This document shows positions 7,617 to 16,083 of a stretch of 22,117 nucleotides of DNA, piece by piece; positions within the stretch are counted from its first letter, which is position 1, and the number at the start of each line of letters is the position of its first letter. The position numbers were made by a program, and so were the translations under genes. The stretch lies in contig CAOKJJ010000076.1 of the NCBI GenBank assembly GCA_948468465.1, positions 1 to 22,117 of the forward strand, given 5' to 3'. The notes under the pieces are model-generated. The model ran no database searches, was not told the origin of the DNA, and saw nothing but the letters and a program-made list of their open reading frames with translations. This stretch comes from an uncultured Eubacterium sp. (GTDB lineage Bacteria > Bacillota_A > Clostridia > Lachnospirales > Lachnospiraceae).

Positions 7617-7659
7617 AGTAACTAATAAATATGCAAATGATTAAGGAGAGAATCAGGAT

Positions 7660-9954
7660 ATGAGGATATTCTGGGGATTCAATGACCAATGGCTTGTCAA
7701 AAATGAAATACCGATGTTGGTAAAACTGGGGCATTCTGTCTATATTCCTAAAATACCACAAATAAAAGTTCAGTCATGTGTCACATATGATTATGATTCA
7801 GATTTAATGATAGAAAAAGATGAACTGGATGCTTTAAATCGCTGCAATTTTTATGAACAGATTTGTGGAAAAGATATTCTTAATATCTGCAGCAAATATT
7901 TTGATATGGCAGTGATTGATTATAGTCGGTGCATGTTGGAGAATTTTCTGCTGTTTTACAAAGGAATTATAGTACTCAGACCAACTGCTTGCAGGAAAAT
8001 TAATTATACACAGCTAATTTATAACGATATTGGATTCTGGGCACTGCGGTATATAGCGACAAAAAGGGAACGTTTTTTCTTTGCCCGGCTGGATAAAAAT
8101 CGGATAGATGCAGCAGATGCGATATGCAGAGATTTTCGTATTGATCTTCCATGTATTTCAATGGGTGAAAAGAAAATATGCAGCAATAAGAAAGGGATCT
8201 TGTATATTTGTAATGGAATCAAGACATATCCAAAAGCTTATGATGAATATTTGCTTGTGAAAAAAGAATTTAAGGGATTGGACATAACGGTTATAGGAAA
8301 ACAGATTACGGCTCAGACAAATGAAGAGGATATTTTAAATATAGATACGAATGCTGACTATAGTGAAATAGTTGGTAAGTATAGATGTTTGCTGTATGTT
8401 TCGGCGGAAGAGGAAGAGTTTCCGTTTTATTTGTTTGATGCGCTTCGCATGGGTGTTCCGATTGTATTTTTAGCAGAAGGTATTTTAGATGAAATTTTGG
8501 GTACACAGATCGGCAGCAGATGTAAAACAATTAGAGATGCCGTAAAACTGTGCAAAAAGTTGTTGAATGGTAATGATGCGATACGTAAAAATATATTAGA
8601 TGAGCAGGATCAGGCATATGTTAACTTTCTTAAAATTCAGAACAAGAATTTTGAGTCATTGCAGAAATATATGCGGTATTGGGAGCAGAACAAAGGTACA
8701 GTAAGAGAAAAAGTAAAAAGGATAGGAATTATTATGCCGAATGCCTATACAGGTGGGGTGCTTGATTATACAGAGAGGTTGATTTATGCATTAAAAAAAG
8801 GTTCTGAGATATGTAAAGAAAATATTGAAATTGTATTTGGATATGTAAAGCATCCGTCCTATGAAAAACGTGATTATTTTAAGAAAATACGTGAACTGGG
8901 TGTAGCTGTTCGGGAATATATTTGGGAAATAGTATCAGTGCAAAGAGTAAGAACAAGTTATTTGTATCAGGGATATGATTTGTATCTGAAAGATGCAGAA
9001 TATATGGCTTTGAATGATGGTATGTCTTATTTTGAGGATTGTGATGTGCTGTTGTTTGCTGCAGACCGCATCAATGCGGAACTATATTCCAATGTTCCAT
9101 ATGGGATGATTCTGCATGATTATATACAAAGGTATGTACCGGAAATACTGGGGGAGAGCTTTGAACTTGCACTTCCGTTTTTAAAAAGTGCAAGAGGTGC
9201 ATTGGGTTGTTTTACAACGACAGAAGATATCCGTCAGGAGGCAATGATGTTTGCGGGAGTAGAAGGCAGCAGGATTCATTTGCTTCCATTATTTTTCGGA
9301 GTCGTTGACAATTTATATGACAAGAAAGGATGTATGGATAAAGATTGCCAGGATGAGGATCAATATGATTATTTTGTTTGGAGCACAAATACAGCACGCC
9401 ATAAAAACCATCATTTTGCACTTGAGGTCCTTTTGCAATACTTCGAAAATGGGGGCAGTCTGAAATGTGTTATGACAGGGGCGAACACAGATAAATTTGA
9501 TATTGAAAATGAAGTTTTAGAAAAGGATAGTTATATAGAGGAAATAAGAGATATTTTTAAAAGCAATCCGATTTTACAGGAAAGCATCATAATAAAAGGT
9601 AATCTTCCGAAACAAAGGTATTTTAAAGTACTGTCGGGTGCAAAATTTTTCTTAAATACAAGTTGTAATGATAATGGCAATGGAACGGCATTCGATGCAG
9701 CGATGCTTGGAGTACCGACGTTATCATGCGATTATGCGGCAATGAGGAACATGGACAGGGTAACTTCGATGAATATGCATTTTTACAGTAATAACAATGT
9801 GGATGATGCAGTACGTGCTGTCAGGGAAATGGAAGAAAAAGTGGATTTTATAGATATGCCATCAAGAGAAGAACTGCGAAAACATGTGGTTGTTGATAAT
9901 GAAACATTATGTTTGAAAATTTATAAGGTGATATGTCAGTTTCTTCCTTGTTAA
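7660..9954 (+). CDS. Large two-domain glycosyltransferase (two GT-B-like units fused)
   Basis: A 764-residue protein, about twice the usual GT4 length. Residues ~1-345 look like a diverged GT-B enzyme: MRIFWGFNDQW at the start, and EEEFPFYLFDALRMGVPIVF near 255 in the position of the EX7E region. A second unit begins near residue 352 with KRIGIIMPNAYTGGVLDYTE (glycine-rich GT4 start). It ends with WSTNTARHKNHH (phosphate-binding region) and NDNGNGTAFDAAMLGVPTLS as its nucleotide-sugar site. No membrane segments. It may add two sugars in turn or act as a processive chain builder. AAGGAG precedes ATG 7660 by 11 nt. This gene starts the markedly AT-rich part of the window. I recognise the fold but not a characterised orthologue. 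Confidence 0.82.
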   Translation: MRIFWGFNDQWLVKNEIPMLVKLGHSVYIPKIPQIKVQSCVTYDYDSDLMIEKDELDALNRCNFYEQICGKDILNICSKYFDMAVIDYSRCMLENFLLFYKGIIVLRPTACRKINYTQLIYNDIGFWALRYIATKRERFFFARLDKNRIDAADAICRDFRIDLPCISMGEKKICSNKKGILYICNGIKTYPKAYDEYLLVKKEFKGLDITVIGKQITAQTNEEDILNIDTNADYSEIVGKYRCLLYVSAEEEEFPFYLFDALRMGVPIVFLAEGILDEILGTQIGSRCKTIRDAVKLCKKLLNGNDAIRKNILDEQDQAYVNFLKIQNKNFESLQKYMRYWEQNKGTVREKVKRIGIIMPNAYTGGVLDYTERLIYALKKGSEICKENIEIVFGYVKHPSYEKRDYFKKIRELGVAVREYIWEIVSVQRVRTSYLYQGYDLYLKDAEYMALNDGMSYFEDCDVLLFAADRINAELYSNVPYGMILHDYIQRYVPEILGESFELALPFLKSARGALGCFTTTEDIRQEAMMFAGVEGSRIHLLPLFFGVVDNLYDKKGCMDKDCQDEDQYDYFVWSTNTARHKNHHFALEVLLQYFENGGSLKCVMTGANTDKFDIENEVLEKDSYIEEIRDIFKSNPILQESIIIKGNLPKQRYFKVLSGAKFFLNTSCNDNGNGTAFDAAMLGVPTLSCDYAAMRNMDRVTSMNMHFYSNNNVDDAVRAVREMEEKVDFIDMPSREELRKHVVVDNETLCLKIYKVICQFLPC

Positions 9955-9977
9955 AAATATAGAATGGGAGATGGATT

Positions 9978-11621
9978 ATGAGAATAGGGATTTATCTGGC
10001 TCATGCTCCGGCAAAGAACCCTTCATTTAAGCAGGAGGGACTGGGGCGGCTGCTAGCATATCTTGTAAAAAGTTTAGAAGAGAATGGACATCAGATTGTT
10101 GTAGCAACATCTTCATGGACGATAGGGCCGTTTAAAGAATTGTTTGAGAGCTATGGTATGGATATTGATAATATGGAAGTGCTTTTATCAAACTATGAAC
10201 CGCAGCTTTTGAAAATATATTTGAAATATTTTGGAGTTAAGAAAACCAAAAATCATTACAAATTGAAAAAGGCAGCTGTTTTATGGATAGATAAATGTAT
10301 GGAAGGCATGTTAAAGATCAGACATTTAATTACATTGATCTTTGTATTGGTTTTTTCGGCAGCCGTTATAGCAGTTTTGCTGCCATTTGCACTGATAGGT
10401 GGTATGTTATATGGCGTTTTTTATTTGATTTCAAAAATATTGCACAAACAGTATGTCTATTCAGGGCTTGAAGAAAAAATTAAAAAAAATTCTATAGTTT
10501 TAGGCATTTATAAACATGTTTATAAGAAATATATGGAAGAAAACATGGTATTGCAGTATTTCCGCAATGATATGGCAAAAGATTTGATTCGTAAAATAAA
10601 ATTGATGAAAAAACCGGTTGATATCTGGTATTGTCCAATGGCTTTTTGGCCTGAATTTAATCGTATTCCAGGAAAAAAAGTAATATGTATGCCGGATTTG
10701 GTTGTCTCTGACTTTGCATCTAATTTTTCAGGAATGTTTTCAGATGTTAATAATATGAAAAATATTCGCAGTGTAGTTACAGAAGGCCAGTATTTCATTA
10801 CATATAGTGAATATTTAAAAAAATCACTATTAATGCAGCAGTTTGGAAAGAAAGCGGAAAACATCATAGCTATACCACATGCAATTAATGATATGATGGA
10901 TGAAATTAAGATATCTGAAACATATTTACTGGAAGATAGAAATAATAGTATTTTTCATCGTTATATCAGGACAGTTCTGTGTACGGCTGCTCCTAACATT
11001 ATCAATCAGGAAGATTATCTTGGAGCAGGCTGCAGCGGATTTTCTTTTCAGAATGTAAAATACATTTTTTATGCTTCACAATTGAGAGGAAACAAGAATA
11101 TATTAAATCTTGTTCGTGCATACCATAAGCTCCTGAGAAAGAAGCACATGCAGATAAAATTAATTTTGACATGCCGTTTTTATAAAGATGCAGAAGTGAC
11201 AAATTATATACAGGAAAATTATCTCCAGTATGATGTGCTGAGCTTTTGGGGAGTGAGTAAGCAGCAGTTGGCAGCACTTTATGCCTGTGCGGAGCTGGTG
11301 GTAAATCCTACTTTTTATGAAGGAGGATTCCCATTTACCTTTGGGGAAGGAATGTCTGTAGGGACACCTTCGGTTATGAGTAAAATACCACAGGTTCTGG
11401 ACGTAGTAGAGGGGTATTCTTTGGAAAAATATATGTTTGATCCGTATGATGTGGAGGATATGGCCGACAAAATATATTATGCTTTGAAGCACAGAGAAGA
11501 AGTCTATCTTGCAGAGAAAGAGTTATATGAAGAACTGGATAGAAGGAATTGGAATGATGTAGGAGAGGAATATGTGGAAGCATTTCAATATTTTATGGAG
11601 CGGGAAAAGGAAGTCAGTTAG
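9978..11621 (+). CDS. Glycosyltransferase family 4 with an inserted transmembrane hairpin
   Basis: A 547-residue GT4-like protein. It opens MRIGIYLAHAPAKN with an EGLGRLLAYL glycine loop, and the C-terminal half has FYASQLRGNKN (phosphate-binding site) and FYEGGFPFTFGEGMSVGTPSV. The two glutamates, E448 and E457, are eight residues apart internally (EX8E), one more than the usual EX7E. Unusually, residues ~116-155 are a strongly hydrophobic stretch long enough for two helices. They are inserted in the N-terminal acceptor domain and followed by a basic helical linker before the domain resumes near 215 (VDIWYCPMAFW). This would anchor the enzyme in the membrane. GGGAG precedes ATG 9978 with 7-nt spacing. 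Confidence 0.85.
   Translation: MRIGIYLAHAPAKNPSFKQEGLGRLLAYLVKSLEENGHQIVVATSSWTIGPFKELFESYGMDIDNMEVLLSNYEPQLLKIYLKYFGVKKTKNHYKLKKAAVLWIDKCMEGMLKIRHLITLIFVLVFSAAVIAVLLPFALIGGMLYGVFYLISKILHKQYVYSGLEEKIKKNSIVLGIYKHVYKKYMEENMVLQYFRNDMAKDLIRKIKLMKKPVDIWYCPMAFWPEFNRIPGKKVICMPDLVVSDFASNFSGMFSDVNNMKNIRSVVTEGQYFITYSEYLKKSLLMQQFGKKAENIIAIPHAINDMMDEIKISETYLLEDRNNSIFHRYIRTVLCTAAPNIINQEDYLGAGCSGFSFQNVKYIFYASQLRGNKNILNLVRAYHKLLRKKHMQIKLILTCRFYKDAEVTNYIQENYLQYDVLSFWGVSKQQLAALYACAELVVNPTFYEGGFPFTFGEGMSVGTPSVMSKIPQVLDVVEGYSLEKYMFDPYDVEDMADKIYYALKHREEVYLAEKELYEELDRRNWNDVGEEYVEAFQYFMEREKEVS
11561..11568 (+). promoter_or_regulatory. Ribosome-binding site inside the upstream gene that fixes an overlapping start
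   Basis: AGGAGAGG lies in the last codons of the GT4 gene, 6 nt (measured from AGGAG) before ATG 11572. It supports a 50-bp coding overlap and translational coupling of the small membrane protein to the glycosyltransferase. Confidence 0.7.
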
Positions 11622-12192
11622 TATATGGAGTTTTTATCTGTTTCTTATTTTTTTCATGTTCGTTTCGTGTATGGGAGCAACGAGTCTATTTGCAAAGGAT
11701 CAGGCAGCACCAGTGGAAATGAAGATGTTGAGTGAAGAGGAAGTTTATACACGCAGTTTCCATGTGAAATTAAAGGTAAGATTTTTGGACGCTGCTTATT
11801 ACAATGATAATTTACATGTGTCTTATCATTTGATGGATTCGGAAACCGGAGCAGACATACAGTATGAAAATTTAAGAATAAAAGTGCCGGAACCTTCTGC
11901 GGATGGTTTTTCAGAAGTGGAAACGGATGTTTCTCTGGATGAATTTGATAAGGATCAGAAGCTGACGCTGCAGTTTGACATCGTTGATCAGGAAAATGCA
12001 TTCTGGTTTTCCGATAAAATGGAAAATATGCGTATGCCGGAGGTTCGATATGTGAATGACAGATGGAAAGGAATTCTTGCAGGACTTAAAAAGGAGGTTT
12101 TAGATGCTCCGGTTATTTTTGGAATCAATATGATAACGGCCTGTATTTTTATTGCAATAGCAGGAATGGTAAAGCGAAAAAGAATCATATAG
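11572..12192 (+). CDS. Bitopic membrane protein with extracytoplasmic beta-rich domain, unknown function
   Basis: A 206-residue protein without a family I can name with certainty. Residues ~18-40 are hydrophobic (signal anchor), ~45-165 are a beta-strand-rich domain, and ~180-200 are a second membrane segment followed by KRKRII. The domain would lie outside the membrane. Its alternating strands and the closing FDIVDQENAFWFSD pattern faintly recall the carbohydrate-binding domain of long Wzt proteins, but this is weak. The start ATG 11572 overlaps the preceding gene by 50 bp. It is chosen because AGGAGAGG (11561-11568) sits 6 nt upstream, and no other in-frame start keeps the first helix with a basic leader. 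Confidence 0.75.
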   Translation: MWKHFNILWSGKRKSVSIWSFYLFLIFFMFVSCMGATSLFAKDQAAPVEMKMLSEEEVYTRSFHVKLKVRFLDAAYYNDNLHVSYHLMDSETGADIQYENLRIKVPEPSADGFSEVETDVSLDEFDKDQKLTLQFDIVDQENAFWFSDKMENMRMPEVRYVNDRWKGILAGLKKEVLDAPVIFGINMITACIFIAIAGMVKRKRII

Positions 12193-12244
12193 AAGTGATT
12201 TTTGAGAACAGAACGTAAAATATAAGTGAAAAAAGGAGTTACCA

Positions 12245-13294
12245 ATGAATAAAAAAGCATTTATTACAGGAGTGACCGGACAGGATGGAAGTTATCTGTC
12301 AGAGCTGCTGCTGGACAAGGGGTATGAAGTTCACGGCATGGTGCGGCGTTCGTCTACGGAGAAGATGGAGCGTATCGAACATCTGAAAGGGATGTCGAAG
12401 TTTTTTCTGCACTATGGCGATCTGGCAGATTCTATGAGCCTTGTCAAAATTATTGGGTCGATAAAACCGGATGAAATCTATAATCTGGCGGCACAGTCGC
12501 ATGTGCAGGTCAGTTTTGATGTGCCTGAATATACGGCGGATGTGGTCGCAACTGGTGTACTGCGTATTTTGGAAGCCGTTCGAATCTGCGGGTTGGAAAA
12601 GACTTGTAAAGTTTATCAGGCGTCTACTTCCGAATTATATGGAAAAGTAGCGGAAGCGCCGCAAAGTGAGGCAACGCCATTTCATCCTTACAGCCCTTAT
12701 GCGGTGGCAAAACAGTATGGATTTTGGATTACAAAGGAATATCGGGAAGCTTATGGCATCTTTGCTGCAAATGGGATTTTATTTAATCATGAGTCAGAAC
12801 GGCGAGGAGAGACGTTTGTAACAAGAAAAATTTCGATGGCGGTGGCAAACATTGCGCAGGGAAAGCAGGAGAAATTGTATCTGGGTAACTTATCGTCGCT
12901 TCGTGACTGGGGATATGCCAAGGATTATGTAGAATGCATGTGGCTGATTTTACAGCAGGATCAGCCGGAAGACTTCGTGATTGCTACCGGTGAGCAGCAT
13001 TCTGTAAGAGAGTTTTGTGTGCATGCCTTTCGGGAGGCTGGAATAGAACTGGAGTTTCGTGGAGAAGGCATGGAGGAGGTTGGCATTGACCGGGCGACTG
13101 GGCGGACTGTGATAGAGGTGTCTGCGGATTTTTACCGGCCGACGGATGTTGTGAATCTCTGGGGAGATCCGACGAAGGCGAGGACAAAGCTTGGGTGGAA
13201 TCCATCTAAGACTTCGTTTGAACAGCTGGTTCAGATTATGGTGAGGCATGATATGAAGCTGGTGGCTGGACAGGCTTATGGGTATTTGCAATAG
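12245..13294 (+). CDS. gmd: GDP-mannose 4,6-dehydratase
   Basis: A 349-residue, full-length extended short-chain dehydrogenase. It converts GDP-D-mannose to GDP-4-keto-6-deoxy-D-mannose. Visible features: NADP-binding [16 protein letters not shown] near residue 8, VHGMVRRSS (the NADP phosphate/loop region), the catalytic STSE motif with T128 and E130, and Y152/K156 in SPYAVAK. It also has [17 protein letters not shown] and [15 protein letters not shown], both specific to Gmd. AAGGAG precedes ATG 12245 by 6 nt. Its product is the common precursor of GDP-perosamine and GDP-L-fucose. Here the perosamine aminotransferase (4814) is intact while the fucose synthase (21025) is broken. Its base composition is richer in G+C than both flanking genes. 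Confidence 0.97.
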   Translation: MNKKAFITGVTGQDGSYLSELLLDKGYEVHGMVRRSSTEKMERIEHLKGMSKFFLHYGDLADSMSLVKIIGSIKPDEIYNLAAQSHVQVSFDVPEYTADVVATGVLRILEAVRICGLEKTCKVYQASTSELYGKVAEAPQSEATPFHPYSPYAVAKQYGFWITKEYREAYGIFAANGILFNHESERRGETFVTRKISMAVANIAQGKQEKLYLGNLSSLRDWGYAKDYVECMWLILQQDQPEDFVIATGEQHSVREFCVHAFREAGIELEFRGEGMEEVGIDRATGRTVIEVSADFYRPTDVVNLWGDPTKARTKLGWNPSKTSFEQLVQIMVRHDMKLVAGQAYGYLQ

Positions 13295-13338
13295 CAGGAG
13301 ATAGAGTAAGTACAGTATATTTTGTAGGAGACCGAGAG

Positions 13339-16083
13339 ATGAAGGGCGGAAAAGAGCGGAAATATTCGGAAGTCTGGTTTAGAATAGGTTTGTTTTTTTC
13401 ATTGTTGTTTGCTTTAGCAATGGTATATCGAAAACCATATATGAAGGATGTGTTTTTTTATGGTACGGATGGAGTGAATCAGATTTCCAGATTTGTTTTT
13501 ATAAAGGAGTCTATTCAAGTTGGTGAATGGCCTTTATGGAATAAATATCTGAGTGCAGGGATGCCGGCAGCAGGCAACATATCGTTTGGGAGTTTTTACC
13601 TTCCATCTATACTGTTATCTTTTTTACCGTTGAAATTGTATGTTTACAGTCATTATATTTTACACTTAGTAGTAGGTGCCTTTTTCTTTTTTCTATTGTT
13701 GAGACAGATTGGATGTCGAAGAGCAGTTGCGGTTTTTATGGCTTATGTGTACATGTTTTCTATTAATTTGGGAGGAATGAGAAGAGAACATGCAGCAATT
13801 ATCATGGCCACTGTGTACTTGCCGATTATCTTGTATTGGATAGAAAAGTATTTGGAAAGCAGGCGGTTTCTTTATTTAGGAATTGCGGCAGCCATGATGG
13901 CATTGCAATTTATGTGCGGATACATGCAGGGAGTTCTTTATTCAGATATTTTTGTGGGATTGTATTTGTTGATAGGGGGCATTATACGAAAGAATACTGG
14001 TTGGAAAAAATGTTTTCAGCATATTGCAGAGTGGTTTATTTTTTATATAGGGTTGATATCCGTACAACTTATTCCGTTTTTAGAATTACTTAGAGAAAAT
14101 AGTTCTTTTGATTTACCAAAAGATACATATGAGTTTTTTATGCAATTTTCACTGCATCCAGTCAAACTATTGCAGATGATGTTTCCGCAATTTTTTGGAA
14201 ACATATATGATTCGATTGGTTCTCAATATTCTTCAGGAATAGATATTGAGCTTTATATGGGGCCTGTTATAGTGGTAATGCTGCTTGCTGGAATAAAAAT
14301 ATATTGTAAAGAAAAAAGAATTTTGGCATATGGAATAGGCGCAACTGTAATATTTTGTTGGGGATGTATGGCATGCTTTCCGGGTGTGGCAAAAATGATC
14401 AGTAAAATACCATTTTTGGGAGCTACACGCATACAATCAAGGGTTATTTTTATTTTCTGTTTTCTGGTATTGCTGATGGCGTCATACATTGGCGAGCTTG
14501 TGGCACGTGACAATCAAGGCACGGCTTTTTCGTTATGTGTGGTGAAAAATATGAAACACATATTGGCTTGCGTAATTATAATATCAATTGCTTTGCTGTC
14601 ATATGCAGTGGTACAAGAAAATGGAGATTCTGCTTGCGAAGAGATATTAAATATTTTCAGAAACAGGTTTATGAAAGATTTAATTTTAATGTTACTAACT
14701 TCAGCAGTACTTGTGCTTTTTGTATATGCGGGTAAATGGAAAAAAAAATTAAGATTTTTTTTGCTTCTGGTTCTTTTGTCTATAAACATGGCAGGAGTTG
14801 TGCCGTATACATTACAATATAATTCCATGCCCGTAGAAAAATATTTGGGAATCAATAATGAACAAAGTGATTTTTTAAAGAGCAATATCGGCAATGATAA
14901 GGTATGGGAAGATGCCGTTTCATATAAAGAATGTATGGGTAGTATTCTTTATAATAATAAAGGAATTGCAAAAAAAGCAGCCTGTATTAATTCATATACA
15001 AATTTTACAAACCCAAGATTATATATGATGTTGAATGGGGTAGAAACGGCTCCTTTGAATGAGTCTGCTGCTTTGATTTTATGTCCATCTGCTGAAATAA
15101 ATTTACTTGGCCGAAATGATATGCTATCTATGCTTGGGGTAAGGTATATTCTGGACTCTGGCCAGTTGTTGAATAATGAAGAGTTTGCAGCGAATTTTAC
15201 CGAAAAAAAGCAGGTATTGTTAGTAGAAAATGTAGAAGGAAAATTATATGAAAGGAATTTATATGTAGCAGGTTATAAAGCAGATATACAGGAAAATAAA
15301 GCATATAAAATATCACTGGAGGCATGTGTAGACTCTGAAACATCTATTTTCGTGGATTTTTGTGGTGAGCAATATGATAACCAGGAACAGCAAATGAGAT
15401 TTACATTGACACCTGAAAAGAAAGAATTTTCATGTATCTTTTTTTCGGGTGATGATGTTCCGGATGATGTTTTGGTCAGAGTTATAGGAAATCAGGCAAT
15501 AGAAGATGCTTTTATAGGAAATTTGTGTGTGAAAGAACTGGTGGTTGATGAGGAACAGTGCTATCGTTTGGTATGTTCTGATGAAGAAAGTAATGTTTAT
15601 GAAAATCTAAACGCAAATGATGTTCTTTATTTTTCTAACACTAGAGCATTATCAGACGAAATAGACTTATATACTGGTATAGGAAATTCGTTGGATAAGA
15701 ATTCTTATATAGAAAATGGACATGAGCTTGATCATAGATCCCAAAATAAGAGCATAACGCAAATTGACTTTGGTATAAATCGCATACAGGCGGAAGTATC
15801 CTCAGATGAAGAGTCATTTGTTAATTTTTCGCAAACATACTATCCAGGATGGCATGCTTATGTGGATGGGGAAGAACAGGATATCCATGTGGTAAACGGG
15901 GTTATTATGGGAATTTATGTGCCAGCTGGCATGCATACTGTTCGTTTTATTTTTAAGCCGTTTAGTGTTATGGCGGGTGCAGTGATATCTGCAGTATCAT
16001 TTGTGATGTTGATAATTGCAATCTTTGTTTCAGAGAAAAGCAGGTGTAAATTTGGGAAAAATAGTATCAATAGAGTCATTTAA
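13339..16083 (+). CDS. YfhO-family multi-pass membrane protein (putative GT-C glycosyltransferase)
   Basis: A 914-residue polytopic membrane protein. Residues ~1-480 contain roughly a dozen hydrophobic helices. The first outside loop has the YfhO pattern FFYGTDGVNQ, then GEWPLWNKYLSAGMPAAGN, with acidic residues in the GT-C catalytic position. A long extracytoplasmic region (~490-870) ends in the family signature YYPGWHAYVDGEE and VPAGMHTVRFIF before a last helix. YfhO proteins such as Listeria GtlB and B. subtilis YfhO use a polyprenyl-phosphate sugar made by a CsbB/GtrB enzyme to decorate wall polymers outside the membrane. Such an enzyme is encoded at 19147. AGGAG precedes ATG 13339 by 8 nt. 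The gene is AT-rich and overlaps the next one. Confidence 0.88.
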   Translation: MKGGKERKYSEVWFRIGLFFSLLFALAMVYRKPYMKDVFFYGTDGVNQISRFVFIKESIQVGEWPLWNKYLSAGMPAAGNISFGSFYLPSILLSFLPLKLYVYSHYILHLVVGAFFFFLLLRQIGCRRAVAVFMAYVYMFSINLGGMRREHAAIIMATVYLPIILYWIEKYLESRRFLYLGIAAAMMALQFMCGYMQGVLYSDIFVGLYLLIGGIIRKNTGWKKCFQHIAEWFIFYIGLISVQLIPFLELLRENSSFDLPKDTYEFFMQFSLHPVKLLQMMFPQFFGNIYDSIGSQYSSGIDIELYMGPVIVVMLLAGIKIYCKEKRILAYGIGATVIFCWGCMACFPGVAKMISKIPFLGATRIQSRVIFIFCFLVLLMASYIGELVARDNQGTAFSLCVVKNMKHILACVIIISIALLSYAVVQENGDSACEEILNIFRNRFMKDLILMLLTSAVLVLFVYAGKWKKKLRFFLLLVLLSINMAGVVPYTLQYNSMPVEKYLGINNEQSDFLKSNIGNDKVWEDAVSYKECMGSILYNNKGIAKKAACINSYTNFTNPRLYMMLNGVETAPLNESAALILCPSAEINLLGRNDMLSMLGVRYILDSGQLLNNEEFAANFTEKKQVLLVENVEGKLYERNLYVAGYKADIQENKAYKISLEACVDSETSIFVDFCGEQYDNQEQQMRFTLTPEKKEFSCIFFSGDDVPDDVLVRVIGNQAIEDAFIGNLCVKELVVDEEQCYRLVCSDEESNVYENLNANDVLYFSNTRALSDEIDLYTGIGNSLDKNSYIENGHELDHRSQNKSITQIDFGINRIQAEVSSDEESFVNFSQTYYPGWHAYVDGEEQDIHVVNGVIMGIYVPAGMHTVRFIFKPFSVMAGAVISAVSFVMLIIAIFVSEKSRCKFGKNSINRVI
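16042..16046 (+). promoter_or_regulatory. Ribosome-binding site supporting a TTG start
   Basis: AGGTG with 5-nt spacing to TTG 16052, inside the end of the YfhO gene. It selects this start over the in-frame TTG at 16016. Confidence 0.55.

Noticed and set aside
12202..12226. Promoter in front of gmd (TTGAGA and TATAAG)
   Set aside because: The spacing is only 13 bases, too short for a sigma-A promoter.
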